Assembly (NCBI RefSeq): GCF_000003815.2
Contig: NC_049987.1
Span: 22,770,519 to 22,834,518, forward strand
Reading direction: 5' to 3'
Source: Branchiostoma floridae
Lineage: Eukaryota > Chordata > Leptocardii > Amphioxiformes > Branchiostomatidae
DNA length: 64,000 nt
In this document: one piece after another, positions 39,101 to 49,000 of the stretch
Position numbering within the stretch: position 1 is the first letter of the stretch
Layout: every line of letters starts with the position of its first letter
Made by a program: the position numbers and the translations under genes
The notes under the pieces: model-generated
The model's input: the letters and a program-made list of their open reading frames with translations, nothing else
What the model was told of the DNA's origin: nothing
The model's database searches: none

Positions 39101-41807
39101 AAGACATTCACTTGCCCGGTGGACACTTTTACTTGCCCAGGACAATCGGGCTAGTGGACTTGTCCAACCCTGTAAATGGCATCTCAATAAACTGGACTCA
39201 CGTGCAGAGTTCGGAGTAGGAGTCGACACACGGGAACCAGAGACGCGACGAGTTCTCCAGGCCGTAGCTGAAGACGTGAGCGCCGCGCTCCGCCATTGTT
39301 CCTTCCATGTCGGGGACAACGAACTGCAGGCCGCCCTTTGGCTTCTCCAGGCTGAACTCAATACTCACCTAGGGAGAAAAAACGGTACCATTATCAACTG
39401 CGCCCCCTAACTCTGCCCTACGAACTGCAGACCGCCCTTCGGTTTCTCCAGACTGAACTCAATACTAACCTAGGGAGAGAAAAAGGGTACTGTTATCAAC
39501 AGCGCCCCCTTACTCTGATATATGAACTGCAGGCTTCTGGGGGAGAGAAAAGTGCCCCCTAACTCTCACATACAAACTGCAGGCCGCCCATTAGCTTCTC
39601 CAGACTGAACTCAATACTCACCTACATGTATGGAGAGAAATGGGGTTACCAACACGCACAATAGCGCCCCCTAACTCTGACTAACAAACTGCAGGCTTCT
39701 CATTACATGTATTAGGGAAGGGAAAAAGTGTTACTGTGAACTGCAGCCAGCTCTTTCTCCAGACTGAACTTGAGATACTCACCTGGGACAAAAAAGTGTT
39801 ATCTGTATAGAAGTGCCTCCTAACTGCATAGTCTGGGGATAGTCTGGCATTCAGGCTATTACCCCTCCCAGAAACTTCCATGTAATCTATGACTCTAATG
39901 GTTCTAACCTGTAGTGGTCAGCCTTCAGACACGTTTGTGTAGACCTCGTGCGGAAAATTGATGTTGAGTTTGCCGTTCCCCATGTCGGAGTCTAACTATG
40001 GGGTGCTCTGGTAAAGGCTCTGGTCCCAGTAACAACAAAAGTAACAACAAAACAACAGAAACTTCTATGTACTCTGTGAGCATTCATTCTAACCTGCAGT
40101 GGTCGACCATCTGAGACATTGGTGTACACCTCGTGTGGAACGTGGATGTTGAGTTCGCCGTTCCACATGTCCGAGTCTAACTATGGGGTGCTGTGGTAAA
40201 GGAGGCAGGCAGGTCTGGCATCCAGACTACTACCCCTCCGAACAACAATGGAAACTTCTATGTTCTCTACACATTGGTAACCGTTCTAAGTCTAACCTGG
40301 AGTGGTTGGCCGTCAGCCACATTGGTGTACACCTGGTATGGAATGTGAATGTTGAGTTCGCCGTCCCCCATGTCATAGAGGAAGAGATGGCCTGAAAATA
40401 GTTTGGCTACCACCCCTACTAACAACATATCATCTAGGAGCCTTTGTTTTTACCTGGAGAGGACGACCATCAGACACGTTGGTGTACACCTCATGTGGAA
40501 CATGAATGTTGAGTTCACCATTCCCCATGTCCGAGTCCACAGAACCCACCGCCGAGACGTGACACGTCGAGAAGTAGTCCAGATTCCGCTGCCGTGTGTC
40601 TCCCTGGCACACCTGGGGGCGGGACAAACCACTTGTAAAAACTTCAAGGGGTGTGATTGTGGTCTAATTTGAGCCCTTCATGTGGGAGACCAACTTAAAC
40701 ATTAGTGTTACAAGATAGATAAAGCAAGCAGAACAGCTCTTTGAAGTTGTGGTCCATTGTTCATTGAGCTAATTGAAAAGAGATAGGCATCCAGAGTTTC
40801 TCTGGTACGATATAATGCAGCTTTAAATTACATGCATGCAGCATTAACAATTGTCTTCACTGTCACAACCTCTGTGAGCAAATCTAAATCAAGATCATTA
40901 TCACTTTCATCAAATCCAGTAGTTTCATGATTTAAGACACTTGACAACATTTACCTCAAGAGTTGGGTCACTATAGTCAAAGGCTGCCTCAGCCCCGTTC
41001 ACAGTAACTCGGTAGATCCTGCACTGCTTACTGTTCAGCTTTACCCGCGACAGAGTCGATTTCTGCAAAACAAGAAGCAGCATGTCAGTGTCACTGACAA
41101 AAGACACAGGATGCTGTCTGAAACATCTGACCGTTTCCAACATCACATCCAGTCACTTGAGTACTAATAGTAACTGCTTTTTGGCATACCTGGATGTAAG
41201 AAGCAACATGTTTCAGGGGCCAACATTGGATGTCAGGAAAAGATTTAGAATGTTTGTGGACTGCAGATGGTGCATAGGGTGGAATCCATCTCCATTTCTG
41301 TAGCCTTGGGCCAAGCTTTTGTGCAATCACTACTACAACAGGGGACTAGTCCACTGGTAGTGGTGTGTGTTCAACTACCATACTCCTTCCCAGATGCTGA
41401 TCCCTACTAGTTAGCAGAGAAATGTTTACAATATTCTTACTACCGGGTAGTAATGTCTTGGGTATGACTCAGCCGGGGATCAAACTACTGAATGCAAGAC
41501 AAACACTCTACTCAGTCGGCTATTTCCTTGGTACAACTGAACATACCAACTTCTATCTGTTTCTGTATCTGTAGAACTGGTAAAGCCACCCTTTGGTATA
41601 ACACACAAGCTCCTGTATCAGTTTCCGTATAGCCGGTATATGTTAACTGACCTGAGGAATGATAGTGAGCTCCACATATCCGATGATGGCCCTGTGCTTG
41701 AAGTTCACCCCGGTGATACACAGCGTCTGGTGACTGACTTTGTACGGCCGAGCCAGCAGAGGGTCCTGGCCCTTGTCTTTGTCCTTCTTGGAGTTGGTCT
41801 TGGTCAT
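24144..41807 (-). CDS. TAF2: Transcription initiation factor TFIID subunit 2 (TAF2)
   Basis: Coding exons in transcript order: 41807-41652, 41062-40955, 40612-40454, 39368-39202, 38084-37895, 37235-37135, 36023-35742, 35353-35137, 34773-34653, 34248-34100, 33488-33379, 32923-32800, 32392-32198, 30201-30079, 29477-29223, 28800-28507, 28065-27963, 27620-27421, 26413-26306, 25620-25494, 24361-24144. All phases join, giving 1168 aa (human about 1200). The start ATG at 41807 has an in-frame TAG five codons upstream. TAF2 helps TFIID recognise the initiator. Its M1-aminopeptidase-like region is clear ([32 protein letters not shown]), but the zinc HExxH position reads YAVAQQFFG (about residues 344-352), so it is a pseudo-peptidase as known for TAF2. 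HEAT-like repeats follow ([32 protein letters not shown]). The tail is Lys/His-rich ([16 protein letters not shown]), as in vertebrates. The exon 11 donor (GTTCGA) is weak but required by phase. Confidence 0.95.
24395..25140 (-). repeat. Five orphan copies of the 5' edge of TAF2's last exon
   Basis: Tandem units of about 150-165 bp each carry the acceptor (TTTCAG) and the first part of the terminal exon, encoding [23 protein letters not shown]. Acceptor-equivalent positions are 24513, 24663, 24813, 24972 (mutated) and 25137; the intact exon starts at 24361. Each copy stops being exon-like just where the real exon continues into the Lys/His tract. Any copy's acceptor could join exon 20 in phase, but I see no phase-compatible donor to chain copies. 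Confidence 0.8.
25859..26010. mobile_element. Short TIR element, TAF2 intron 19
   Basis: The ends TAGGAGTGGGT and ACCCACTCCTA are inverted. The interior GACCTGGAC/GTCCAG text resembles the interior of the hAT-like element at 59232-59664. No clean target-site duplication is seen. Confidence 0.45.
26130..26215 (-). mobile_element. LINE 3' relic in TAF2 intron 19
   Basis: GGGTTCAAGTTCTTTTTCTG, then ACGGTGGAAGATAAACTT and GTGCGTGGGTTCAGTGA, parallels the LINE ORF end at 7577-7650 (encoding PRIIEKVGHF..F.KRSQTLN). A short fragment. Confidence 0.5.
26985..27080 (-). repeat. Orphan copy of the 3' edge of TAF2 exon 18
   Basis: Minus-strand text encodes a variant of [22 protein letters not shown] followed by the donor GTGAGTC, as in the true exon end at 27421. 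It lies downstream of the intact exon in transcript direction and has no acceptor of its own. Confidence 0.8.
27240..27375 (+). mobile_element. Possible non-LTR retrotransposon C-terminal relic
   Basis: A plus-strand reading gives [20 protein letters not shown] and LQGKA, then after a stop [10 protein letters not shown], resembling the C-terminus of many LINE ORF2 proteins (RHV.R...L.K.ILQG). A similar relic lies at 33050-33260. Family not assigned. Confidence 0.4.
28915..28975 (-). repeat. Orphan copy of the 5' edge of TAF2 exon 16
   Basis: GGCTTCTAACACGGCCTGTA followed by GATAG..GGTAGATTCCTGATCAT repeats the exon-intron edge at 28787-28830 (CTTCTAACACAGCCTGTAGA). It lies upstream of the intact exon in transcript direction. 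Confidence 0.7.
30205..30525 (-). repeat. Orphan copies of the 5' edge of TAF2 exon 14
   Basis: The edge encoding [15 protein letters not shown], with its acceptor and the intron text AACCTGAAGGGTGCAAAAAC, is repeated three more times (about 30255-30335, 30375-30445, 30465-30525). The intact exon is 30079-30201. Additional intron-only partial units lie between copies. Confidence 0.85.
30842..30942. mobile_element. Compact foldback MITE in TAF2 intron 13
   Basis: TTAGCCTGAGTGTCATCCTA and the inverted TAGAATGACACTCAGGCTA, followed inward by GGGCTCCCAT and ATGGGAGCCC, form an imperfect hairpin of about 40 bp stems with a loop near 30884-30903. No ORF. Confidence 0.75.
31048..32195. mobile_element. 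1.15 kb TIR transposon abutting the TAF2 exon 13 donor
   Basis: The left end AGGGACTGTACGATATTTAT and right end ATAAATATCGTACGGTCCCT are inverted, with GGGCTGGTGCATT / AATGCACCAGCCC next inside. Subterminal blocks GGGGAGGGCCATGTTAATTT are repeated several times near both ends. The interior (31250-32000) is GC-rich with no transposase ORF. The right end lies 3 bp from exon 13 (ends 32198), so the splice donor's downstream bases come from the element. Confidence 0.8.
32424..32565 (-). repeat. Two orphan copies of the 5' edge of TAF2 exon 13
   Basis: TGCCACATGAAGTCTGGCTG plus CTGCCACTCAACCTGAACAA is found at the intact exon (32360-32400) and twice more at about 32434-32478 and 32520-32564, each followed by a (CAAA)n tract. 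The peptide is [12 protein letters not shown] on the minus strand. Confidence 0.9.
33050..33260 (+). mobile_element. Non-LTR retrotransposon C-terminal relic, TAF2 intron 11
   Basis: A plus-strand frame reads [20 protein letters not shown] then [16 protein letters not shown], a pattern typical of the C-terminal end of LINE ORF2 proteins (L.KTI.QGT..GGR.RGRQ..SW..NI..WT). It ends at a stop near 33251. Clade not assigned. Confidence 0.55.
33634..33940. mobile_element. TIR element (family C) in TAF2 intron 10
   Basis: The element 33639-33935 begins CAGGGTTTAACA and ends ACTTGTCCAACCCTG. It is flanked by GCTTT on both sides (33634-33638, 33936-33940). The inside is full of CACTTGCCCGA-like repeats. 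A second copy is at 38839-39172. No ORF of note. Confidence 0.7.
34305..34380 (-). repeat. Orphan copy of the 5' edge of TAF2 exon 10
   Basis: A minus-strand reading gives [18 protein letters not shown], a diverged copy of the exon 10 start [18 protein letters not shown]. The acceptor is changed. It is upstream of the intact exon in transcript direction. Confidence 0.75.
34420..34635 (-). repeat. Two orphan copies of the 3' edge of TAF2 exon 9
   Basis: Units at about 34530-34635 and 34425-34525 repeat the exon end encoding [18 protein letters not shown] with the GTCAGGTCAA/AGCTC donor side. They lie downstream of the intact exon (34653-34773) in transcript direction. Confidence 0.8.
35559..35645. 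repeat. Tetranucleotide microsatellite (ATTC/ACTC)n
   Basis: Imperfect CATT and CACT runs in TAF2 intron 7. Confidence 0.8.
36160..36550 (-). repeat. Three orphan copies of the 5' edge of TAF2 exon 7
   Basis: The edge encoding [19 protein letters not shown] plus intron text is repeated at about 36165-36262, 36295-36400 and 36465-36550 (the last frameshifted). The intact exon is 35742-36023; all copies are upstream of it. Confidence 0.9.
36712..37045. repeat. 56 bp minisatellite in TAF2 intron 6
   Basis: The unit GGCTATACAGAYACAGATAC..GGTGATGTGTTACACCAACGGG starts at 36712, 36768, 36824 and 36880, exactly 56 bp apart, and decays into two diverged units to about 37025. An (AGT)n run follows. 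It contains no exon sequence. Confidence 0.9.
37325..37413 (-). repeat. Orphan copy of the 5' part of TAF2 exon 6
   Basis: TAGAACTCCAGGCTGCGGTG to GTCACCTGGA repeats the first ~80 bp of exon 6 and its acceptor side (intact exon 37135-37235). The copy lacks a donor and is upstream of the true exon. Confidence 0.9.
37607..37708. repeat. (GTGA)n microsatellite
   Basis: About 25 uninterrupted GTGA units in TAF2 intron 5. Confidence 0.95.
38120..38476. mobile_element. TIR element in TAF2 intron 4
   Basis: The element 38125-38471 starts CAGGGCTCGAAATAG and ends with the inverse CTATTTCGAGCCCTG. It is flanked by TAATG on both sides. GTGCAGGTAA-type motifs occur near both ends in inverted orientation. 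Non-autonomous. Confidence 0.75.
38839..39172. mobile_element. TIR element (family C), second copy
   Basis: Begins CAGGGTTTAACAAGT and ends ACTTGTCCAACCCTG. Internal CACTTGTCCCATTGGGCAAG and TTGCCCGATCGGACAAG match the copy at 33639-33935. The ends are near-perfect inverted repeats; no clear target duplication. Confidence 0.7.
39412..39795 (-). repeat. Orphan copies of the 5' edge of TAF2 exon 4
   Basis: The edge encoding [13 protein letters not shown](LQ) and its acceptor side with intron text GCGCCCCCTAACTCT is repeated about four times (near 39420, 39530, 39575 and 39740), progressively degraded. The intact exon is 39202-39368. Confidence 0.8.
39900..40390 (-). repeat. Three orphan copies of the 3' edge of TAF2 exon 3
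   Basis: The edge encoding [20 protein letters not shown], then SDGRPLQ with its donor, is repeated at about 39905-40010, 40090-40185 and 40290-40385. All lie downstream of the intact exon (40454-40612) in transcript direction. Confidence 0.85.
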
Positions 41808-41889
41808 GATGTGTTGCTGCTATTGTCTGACCAAGCCTATTGAGGAAATCAAGGACATTATATGAGACTTCCTTGAGGAAATCAGACAG

Positions 41890-42130
41890 CAATTGTTTTA
41901 ACCCTTAAACTGCCAAACCTGGATATATCCTTCACACATATACATGCCCTGTGTGCCACGCCCAGATATATCCGGGATAGCATATCCCCCCGAAGTAGCA
42001 GCTCTGCGCGCGTGTAGTGCACGAACCCCGGAAGTTAGGGACTTCTGCCTTGTTTGGGGGTTTCTTTTTGGAGGTCATTGGCAACCCTGGCACTGATAGC
42101 ATTTTATAGGGCTGAAACATACACATATCA
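41890..42130. repeat. Possible dispersed repeat in TAF2 5' leader intron
   Basis: The sequence has paired GGATATATCC and CAGATATATCCGGG motifs and a short-period structure unlike its neighbours. I cannot define termini. Confidence 0.25.
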
Positions 42131-42828
42131 AATTTCAATCTTGTTCATACTTACGAATATGCATGCGCAGCAACAGGAATTGTGGGTAATGTGTCAAAGG
42201 TGAGGGCCCCTGAGACACAAACAAAACACATCTGGAGTTCTGGACGTTGTGTTATGCAAATCGAGATTATGGACGAGATGAGAACCTTTCACCTTTGACA
42301 TATGCTTGTTGCATGCACACTCAAAAGAGGGAATAAGCTTATAGTGACAGTAATTAGCACATATCAAGAATGTTTATCGATGGTACCTCCTTTCTCACAT
42401 ACAACAAATAAATTATCCTTGGCAAAATTATGGTAGACTTGTGTGTGTGTGGGGGGGGGGGCAGTCTCTTATTTACAATCTCCCAATCCCCCATTTATGT
42501 TTTCTATATGGTGCACAGAGGAGGTTGTTTAGTGACCAATTTCCCTTAACATCTGCAAACAAACCTCTTAATATTTCAAAATAGTATTGCAAATGTAGTT
42601 TTCCCATCAAAATATCTTGTTATGTGCAACTTGCAACTGCAAGCCATCTTTCAAAATCATAGATGATACACTTGCTACGCCGATATTCACTTAGCAAACG
42701 GATTTCGACAATAAAAGCATTACTAGCATTCATCAGTTACAAACTTAGGTGACTATCATTACCTATTTCTCGGCTCCTGTCGTTGGTATTTCACAGAAAA
42801 CGTGATTTTGAGCAAGAAAGTTTCTCAC

Positions 42829-42880
42829 CAAATCCAAAAACCGCCATTTTGTGAATCCTCAACTTTGACCTCACTCCCTG
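42829..42880 (-). promoter_or_regulatory. Inferred TAF2 first (non-coding) exon with YY1-like site
   Basis: On the minus strand CAAAATGGCGG (42841-42851) matches the YY1 core often placed just inside first exons of housekeeping genes. It is followed by a strong donor GTGAGAAAC (exon end 42829). Splicing to an acceptor near 41835 would complete the 5' leader. A transcription start near 42880 is inferred. Confidence 0.45.
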
Positions 42881-43088
42881 TACTTCTCACCCAAATGTAA
42901 AGCATGGAAAATATATGAATGTTCATGAAGAATATCTACGTGCTTAAACTTTGATGTACAATATATCAATAAACATATTTTTCCATGTAACTGACTTAAA
43001 TTAGATGTTTTAATGCATCTCTCAGGGTTATTTTTATTGAATATTTATTCCCTGTTGCGTTTAGTCTTGTTGTTTTCGTTAGTGCAAC
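42880..43088. promoter_or_regulatory. Divergent TAF2/MPP8 promoter region
   Basis: Only about 200-250 bp separate the inferred TAF2 first exon (minus) from the MPP8 start codon (plus, 43089). No TATA box is placed to serve either gene clearly. The arrangement indicates a shared bidirectional promoter. Confidence 0.55.
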
Positions 43089-46000
43089 ATGGCGTCCGAA
43101 TCGGAAAGCGCGGAAGAAGAAAACGTCTCCGGACAAGAAACGGACGAAGACGACGGCCTAGATCCCTCCATTTTCGAGGAGGAAGATGTGTTTGAGGTGG
43201 AGAAGATCGTGGGCATCACCACGTACCAGGTAAAACACTGCACACCTGGGTTTAAGAAGGTGTGTTCGCGTGAGGCGTGCTTGCATGGCGCGCGCGGGAG
43301 ACACATGTGGGTGTTTATAACTCTCTGCTTAAAATTTGTTTGCACGCGTGGGGTATGTCTGTCCTTATTTGCATGCGTCTGTTCATATGCGTGCTCGTAC
43401 ATACTTTTTTAATGTGTGTGACTCCCCCTTCTGTGTGTGTGTGTGTGGTTGTATGCATATAATATATAGTTGTGGCTACATTCAGATTGCAACAGGGATA
43501 TAATTTGCAATGTTGACACACATGCATCTGAGTGATATGTATGGTTATACATGTGTGTGTGTGCGTGTGTCTGTGCATGCGCGTTTGTGTGTCTGTGTGT
43601 GTGTGCGCGTGCAAGAGCATGTCTGAGTCACAGCACAACGATGTATACTTTGCAAAAAAAAGTTGTTTTTTTTAAATAGAGGTTAAAATTAACTTGTTAT
43701 AACTTATAGTTATATGCAAGGTAACGTGTGAGATCGCGTGGCGCAATCGACAGCGTGTTGGGCTCAGGCCCAAGAGGTTCCGAGTTCGAACCCTGCCATG
43801 CCACCGATCTTGTTGAAGTTGTTCCCTTGGGAAAGGCACTTTACACAACTTTCCTCACTTAACTCAGGTGAAAAATGAGTACCTAGCTTCAGTTAGGGCC
43901 ATCCGTCAGATAGGACGTTATCTGAGGTCCTGTGTTTGGAGGTAGCCACACTCCAATCACGTAAAAATAAAGGGTAGAGTAGAGTAGAGTTTCCGGTTAG
44001 GAAAAAACCCTCCATGTATTTAACGAAATGAGTAACGTTAATTTGTAGCCTATATAACGACCTTCCCGGTCGGTATATAGGCTACAAAAATCTTCAGTAA
44101 GTTGGATTTGGTAGCCTCAAAAGAAAGAAGAAGAAAAACGAGTAACAGTTACTGTTCAAAGCATCTGGATAGATTGTGAAAATTGTGCTGTATATTTTAT
44201 TTCGTTGTGACTGACCAAGATCTAACAGGCTGTTGTACAGATCTTGCTAACAAAAAAAAAAGCAGATGGTATCTGTCCATTCAACAGGTATTCAACCCAA
44301 ACCTCTATGTATTGATATGTAAATAAGTTAATTAAGGTGAGTACACACACAGTTGAGAAACTTGATACAAAATGGTATATAGTTATACCTCAATTTCTTG
44401 TCAAAGAAAAAAACTTTTCATGACCATGGGTTAAAGAAAATTCAAGTTACATGTTTCCCAGTAATTAGCATTCAATAAGCTTGTACATAAAGATGTATGT
44501 AATTTAGCTGAAAATTCACTTCATCATTTGTCAAAATTTGATACCTGTGACCAGAAAATTCACAGTTGGGTACACATAATAATGAGTCAGTAGATCTGTC
44601 ATCAATCAACATTAATAATTTAGTATTTCGTAGCTTTTATCATCAATACAGTTACTACAGCTAATACATTTACCTTGTCGTTGAGTAATTAACTTCCATT
44701 GGATCACAAAAGCAAGCTTAGTTGAGTTTTCTTACAGTAAATTATTATTTAATTAGTATTTTGTCAGTATCACCAAGGACGTTAACGTCCTTGGTATCAA
44801 CAATAAAACCAATTGCTTTTGATAGAAAAGAAGTAATTATTGTGATTCAGAATAGCTTATCTGTCAATTTTCCGTCGTGACAGCAATTTTAATGTTATTT
44901 GCTTGTAAACTGAAAAGAGCTGTTTTTCAGACCTTAGAGCTTGTAAATATTTACTGCAAGCCCCCAAACCCAGACAATTACATCTGCTGATGTTTATGCA
45001 TTATTAAGGTTAGGTCCCATACTAGTAATGGTTTGGACACCATTTACTACTATATATATTCTATTAAGCTTTCTATTTTGCCAGCTGGCAGACAAAATTT
45101 AGAAAAACCCCTGAAGATTATAACTGTATACTTTATGAAATTGTCTCATTATAAACCTTCTTAAATGCAACAGTGCTCGCCTTTACAACAGCAAAGTCTG
45201 AAATTCATAATATTATGAGAAATGGAAAGAAAATTGATAAAATATGAAAAAAAAATATTTTTAATTAATGATCTATTAAGCAAATAACAGCTACAAATTT
45301 CTTTATATTCTGGTTCAGTAAACTGCACACAAGAACAAAAGCAATAAAATGTGCAAACTGTATGATCATTAATTATGACATGCACTGTAGTACTGTTATT
45401 ACTTAAACAACTGTTAAACACATATTGATAATAAGTAGAATCTAGACAATCATGCATTTCCTATCTACAGTTAATTCCAAATTAGATTCGAATAGGAAAG
45501 AGATAAAATAGCATGTATATTAATACTATAATAGTATAAAGAATGACTTGTTCATTTATGGATTCATATATATATAGTTGTGTGATTCATTACATTTAAA
45601 AAATCAATACTCTGTTTAGGATCCATAAGCATACAGTAACTAGAGCCATTATATGCACTGCTCAAAAGTCATTTTTCATTTTTTTGAATATAGTGTGTCT
45701 AGTCAATGTGCAGATGTACTGGTGCACCTTCATTGGGAATTTTGGTGCACATAAGACATTTGGGGTACACACTGTAAGGAATACAACAGATATTTCATTT
45801 CTGTTTTTTTTTTCTTGTCTTGAATTTACTACATGTACTTGTGTTCTGTTACATACTTCACTTGTTATCGAAATTCAAAAAAGTATCTAGTTGAAAAGGC
45901 AATCCGACCCTAAAAAATTAGGTGCACATTGCCAATTTTGGGTGTATATCTTACCAGTAAATGTACAAAAAGGTAGCCATTTTTGAAGCCATAAGAAATA

Positions 46001-49000
46001 GGTAAATAAGATAAATGAATAAATTAGCCTGGCAGTAGGTTGTTACCAGTATCCACTATGTGTAGAGCATTGTATTGGAAGGCAAAGCCCATCCCTTGTA
46101 GTAATTTTAATACCTGGGTTAGATGAGAAATAGTACAAGGACACAACTGACACAGTAACAGGACCTATTGTTTATAACAACACATAAATATATAAAACAA
46201 AACACACATCCCTGGTAACTTCCTGGATCTCAGGAGCCTCACACAAACCTGCACCAGTACTACAAATTGTAGCTTGGCACTGCCGTATAAGTACAGCTGG
46301 TTTCAGGGGAATTCGAAGAATGGAGGACCATGAGAATGATCAGGTACAGGTGGTCTAGCTGACTGTGTGGTTACAGACTTTGGTTATCTTTCAGGATGTG
46401 AAATACTGGGCACCTATGCAAGTTCTATTTTGTACAAAATTGCACATAAATTTTTGACCTTGAATGCTATTAAGCGCTAGATAGACTGATAAACCTAGAC
46501 AATTGTGTAGAATTACTCATTCACTGCATCTAGACTGTGATCAGAAGAGTACAACCTGTACTGTACAACCTTGTGCATGTCTGAGTTCCTCAGTTATTAC
46601 CTCCATAAAATATCATGGAGATTATATTTTCACTAGCGTCTGTGTGTCTGTGTGTCAGCACGATAACTCGAGAACGGCTGGGTGTATTGGTTTCATACTT
46701 TAAGAAGAATGTGATGTAAGCTGGAAATGAGTAGATTTTGGGCCCCCTAGTGGCTTCCCTTGGTACTGTAGCGTAACATTGGGTTTGCTATCCCGTGATC
46801 GTACAAGCTATGGTCAAAATTTTTGAGTGTTGAATATCTCTCGTATTATGCATGATTATACAAGTCATGTAACTTGCAGGACTGTATCTAGCTTTAGATA
46901 TTGTCCATCCAACTCATTGTACGGGAGCCCATGTTGTTGATTTTTGATGCTAAATCTGTCATTTTGAGTCATATGGGTGGAAATATATTGCCATCAATTT
47001 CATGTCATGTAGTTCACACTTTTGGATGAATGAGGTGAATTTTTTCTCCATCCCAACCAGCAAATTTTTGTCCTTGGACGGAGAGACCGGTCCTAGAAAC
47101 ACTGTGGTAAGCGTGTGCCATTTGCTGTAGATTCAGCTTGAAACATAAGGACAAGGTTGGCTCTAACTACATGTTACATATGAATATTCATCCATTCTCC
47201 CTCCAGGGCCAGACGCTGTCCCAGGTTTGATGGAAAGGTTAAGGTTCTTGAAAATTCTTCACCATGGAAGGTGGATGTCCCCCTACAATAGTGGCACCTA
47301 TATCACTTACTGCGACTAACCAAAAATTTGAACCCCCTATAATAAAATCCTACCTAAAAGCCTGGCTATAACTACGTATACATGCTATGAATATTTATCC
47401 GTTCTCCAGGGCCAGATGCTGTACCGGGTGCGATGGAAAGGCTTTGGGTCAAGCGACTATAACATAAGGACAAGTTTGAAACATACATGTAAGGACAAGG
47501 CTAGCTTTAACTGTTATATAAATATGTATCTGTTCTCCAGGGCCAGACGCTGTACCGTGTGCGATGGAAAGGCTTCGGGTCAAGCGAGGACACCTGGGAG
47601 CCGAAGGAGAATCTGCTCTCCTGCGAAGATCTGGTGGATGACTTTGTGTCCCAGCGGGAGGCCAAGCGCCGCGTAAAGCAGGGGCCGGGCAGGAAGGTGA
47701 GACATGGGGTTTCCTAACAATTTTTTGCTTGTCCCTCAAGAATGCAGTTTTAGATTATAAACAATGTAGAGTTTAACCCCCTCCATATGTATTTGTGATG
47801 GGAAAAATGCTTGATCTTCCTTCACTAGAAGAAGGAGGTCATCCCCCTTCCTGTAGTATCGTGTGTGCTCCCTTGGCTGGCTTCACCTAAAGATCTTGTA
47901 TTTTAGAGGTCCCTGATTGCTTTCCAAGCTTCCAGTTTCATCAGGTTAACGTCGGTTCATCATTGAATAAAGAGACTTTTGTTATACAAACATTGCTTTG
48001 TTCACACCAACGTTTCAGAGATCGTCTGTCATGTTCTTCGGGGCAATTCTGACTGGTTGACATTGTACTGGAAGACAGGTGTCGCTGCTTACAGTTCAGA
48101 TGCGGTCCATCCCATTTACTAAACATGTTCTTCCCTCCCCATGTACAGAGGCAGAAGCTTGAGGACTGAGGGGGTGAAGAGGAGTATGTGGTGTAGTTTG
48201 GCCCTCTCACTAAACATGTTCTCCCCTCCCCACACACAGAGGCAGAAGCTGGAAGACTCCAGTGTGGAGGGCTCCACCAGCCTGACAGACATGTCCACAG
48301 ATGAGGAGGCAGTGAAGAGGAGTATGTGGTGTAGTTTGGCCCTCTCACTAAACATGTTCTCCCCTCCCCACACACAGAGGCAGAAGCTGGAAGACTCCAG
48401 TGTGGAGGGCTCCACCAGTCTGACAGACATGTCCACAGACGAGGAGGCAGTGAAGAGGAGAATGTGGTGTAGTTTAGCCCTCTCTGACACTAAACATGTT
48501 CTCCCTCCCCATGTACAGAGGCAGAAGCTGGAAGACTCCAGTGTGGAGGGCTCCACCAGCCTTACAGACATGTCTACAGATGAGGAGGCTGTGAAGAGGA
48601 GTATGTGATATAGTTTGTCCCACTGATCACTAAACATGTTCTCTCCTCTCCACATACACAGGCAGAAGCTGGAGGACTCCAGTGTGGAGGGTTCGACAGT
48701 AAAGAGGAGTTTGTGGTGTATTTTATCCCATTCTGACACTAAACATGTTCTCCCCTCCCCATGTACAGAGGCAGAAACTGGAGGACTCCAGTGTGGAGGG
48801 CTCCACAGTGAAGAGGAGTATGTGGTGTAGTTTGGCCTACTCTGACTCTAAACATGTTCTCCCTCCCCATGTACAGTGGCAGAAGCTGAAAGACTCGAGT
48901 GTGGAGGGGTAAAGAGGAGTATGTGGTGTAGTTTGGCCCACTCTGACACTAAAGATGTTCTCCCCTCCCCATGTACAGAGGCAGAAGCTGGAGGACTCCA

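Larger units (their letters stand above)
44001..47139. other. MPP8 intron 1, no further gene
   Basis: AT-rich intronic DNA. Apart from the palindromes, it holds a diverged minus SINE fragment near 46050-46110 (GGCAAAGCCCATCCC), a probable dispersed repeat around 46600-46800 (ACGATAACTCGAGAACGG) and a copy of dispersed repeat D at 46985-47110. Confidence 0.4.

Noticed and set aside
43735..43810. Possible tRNA-Leu gene
   Set aside because: The A- and B-boxes are present but the acceptor stem is not paired and the family body continues after it, with other dispersed copies; it is a SINE head.
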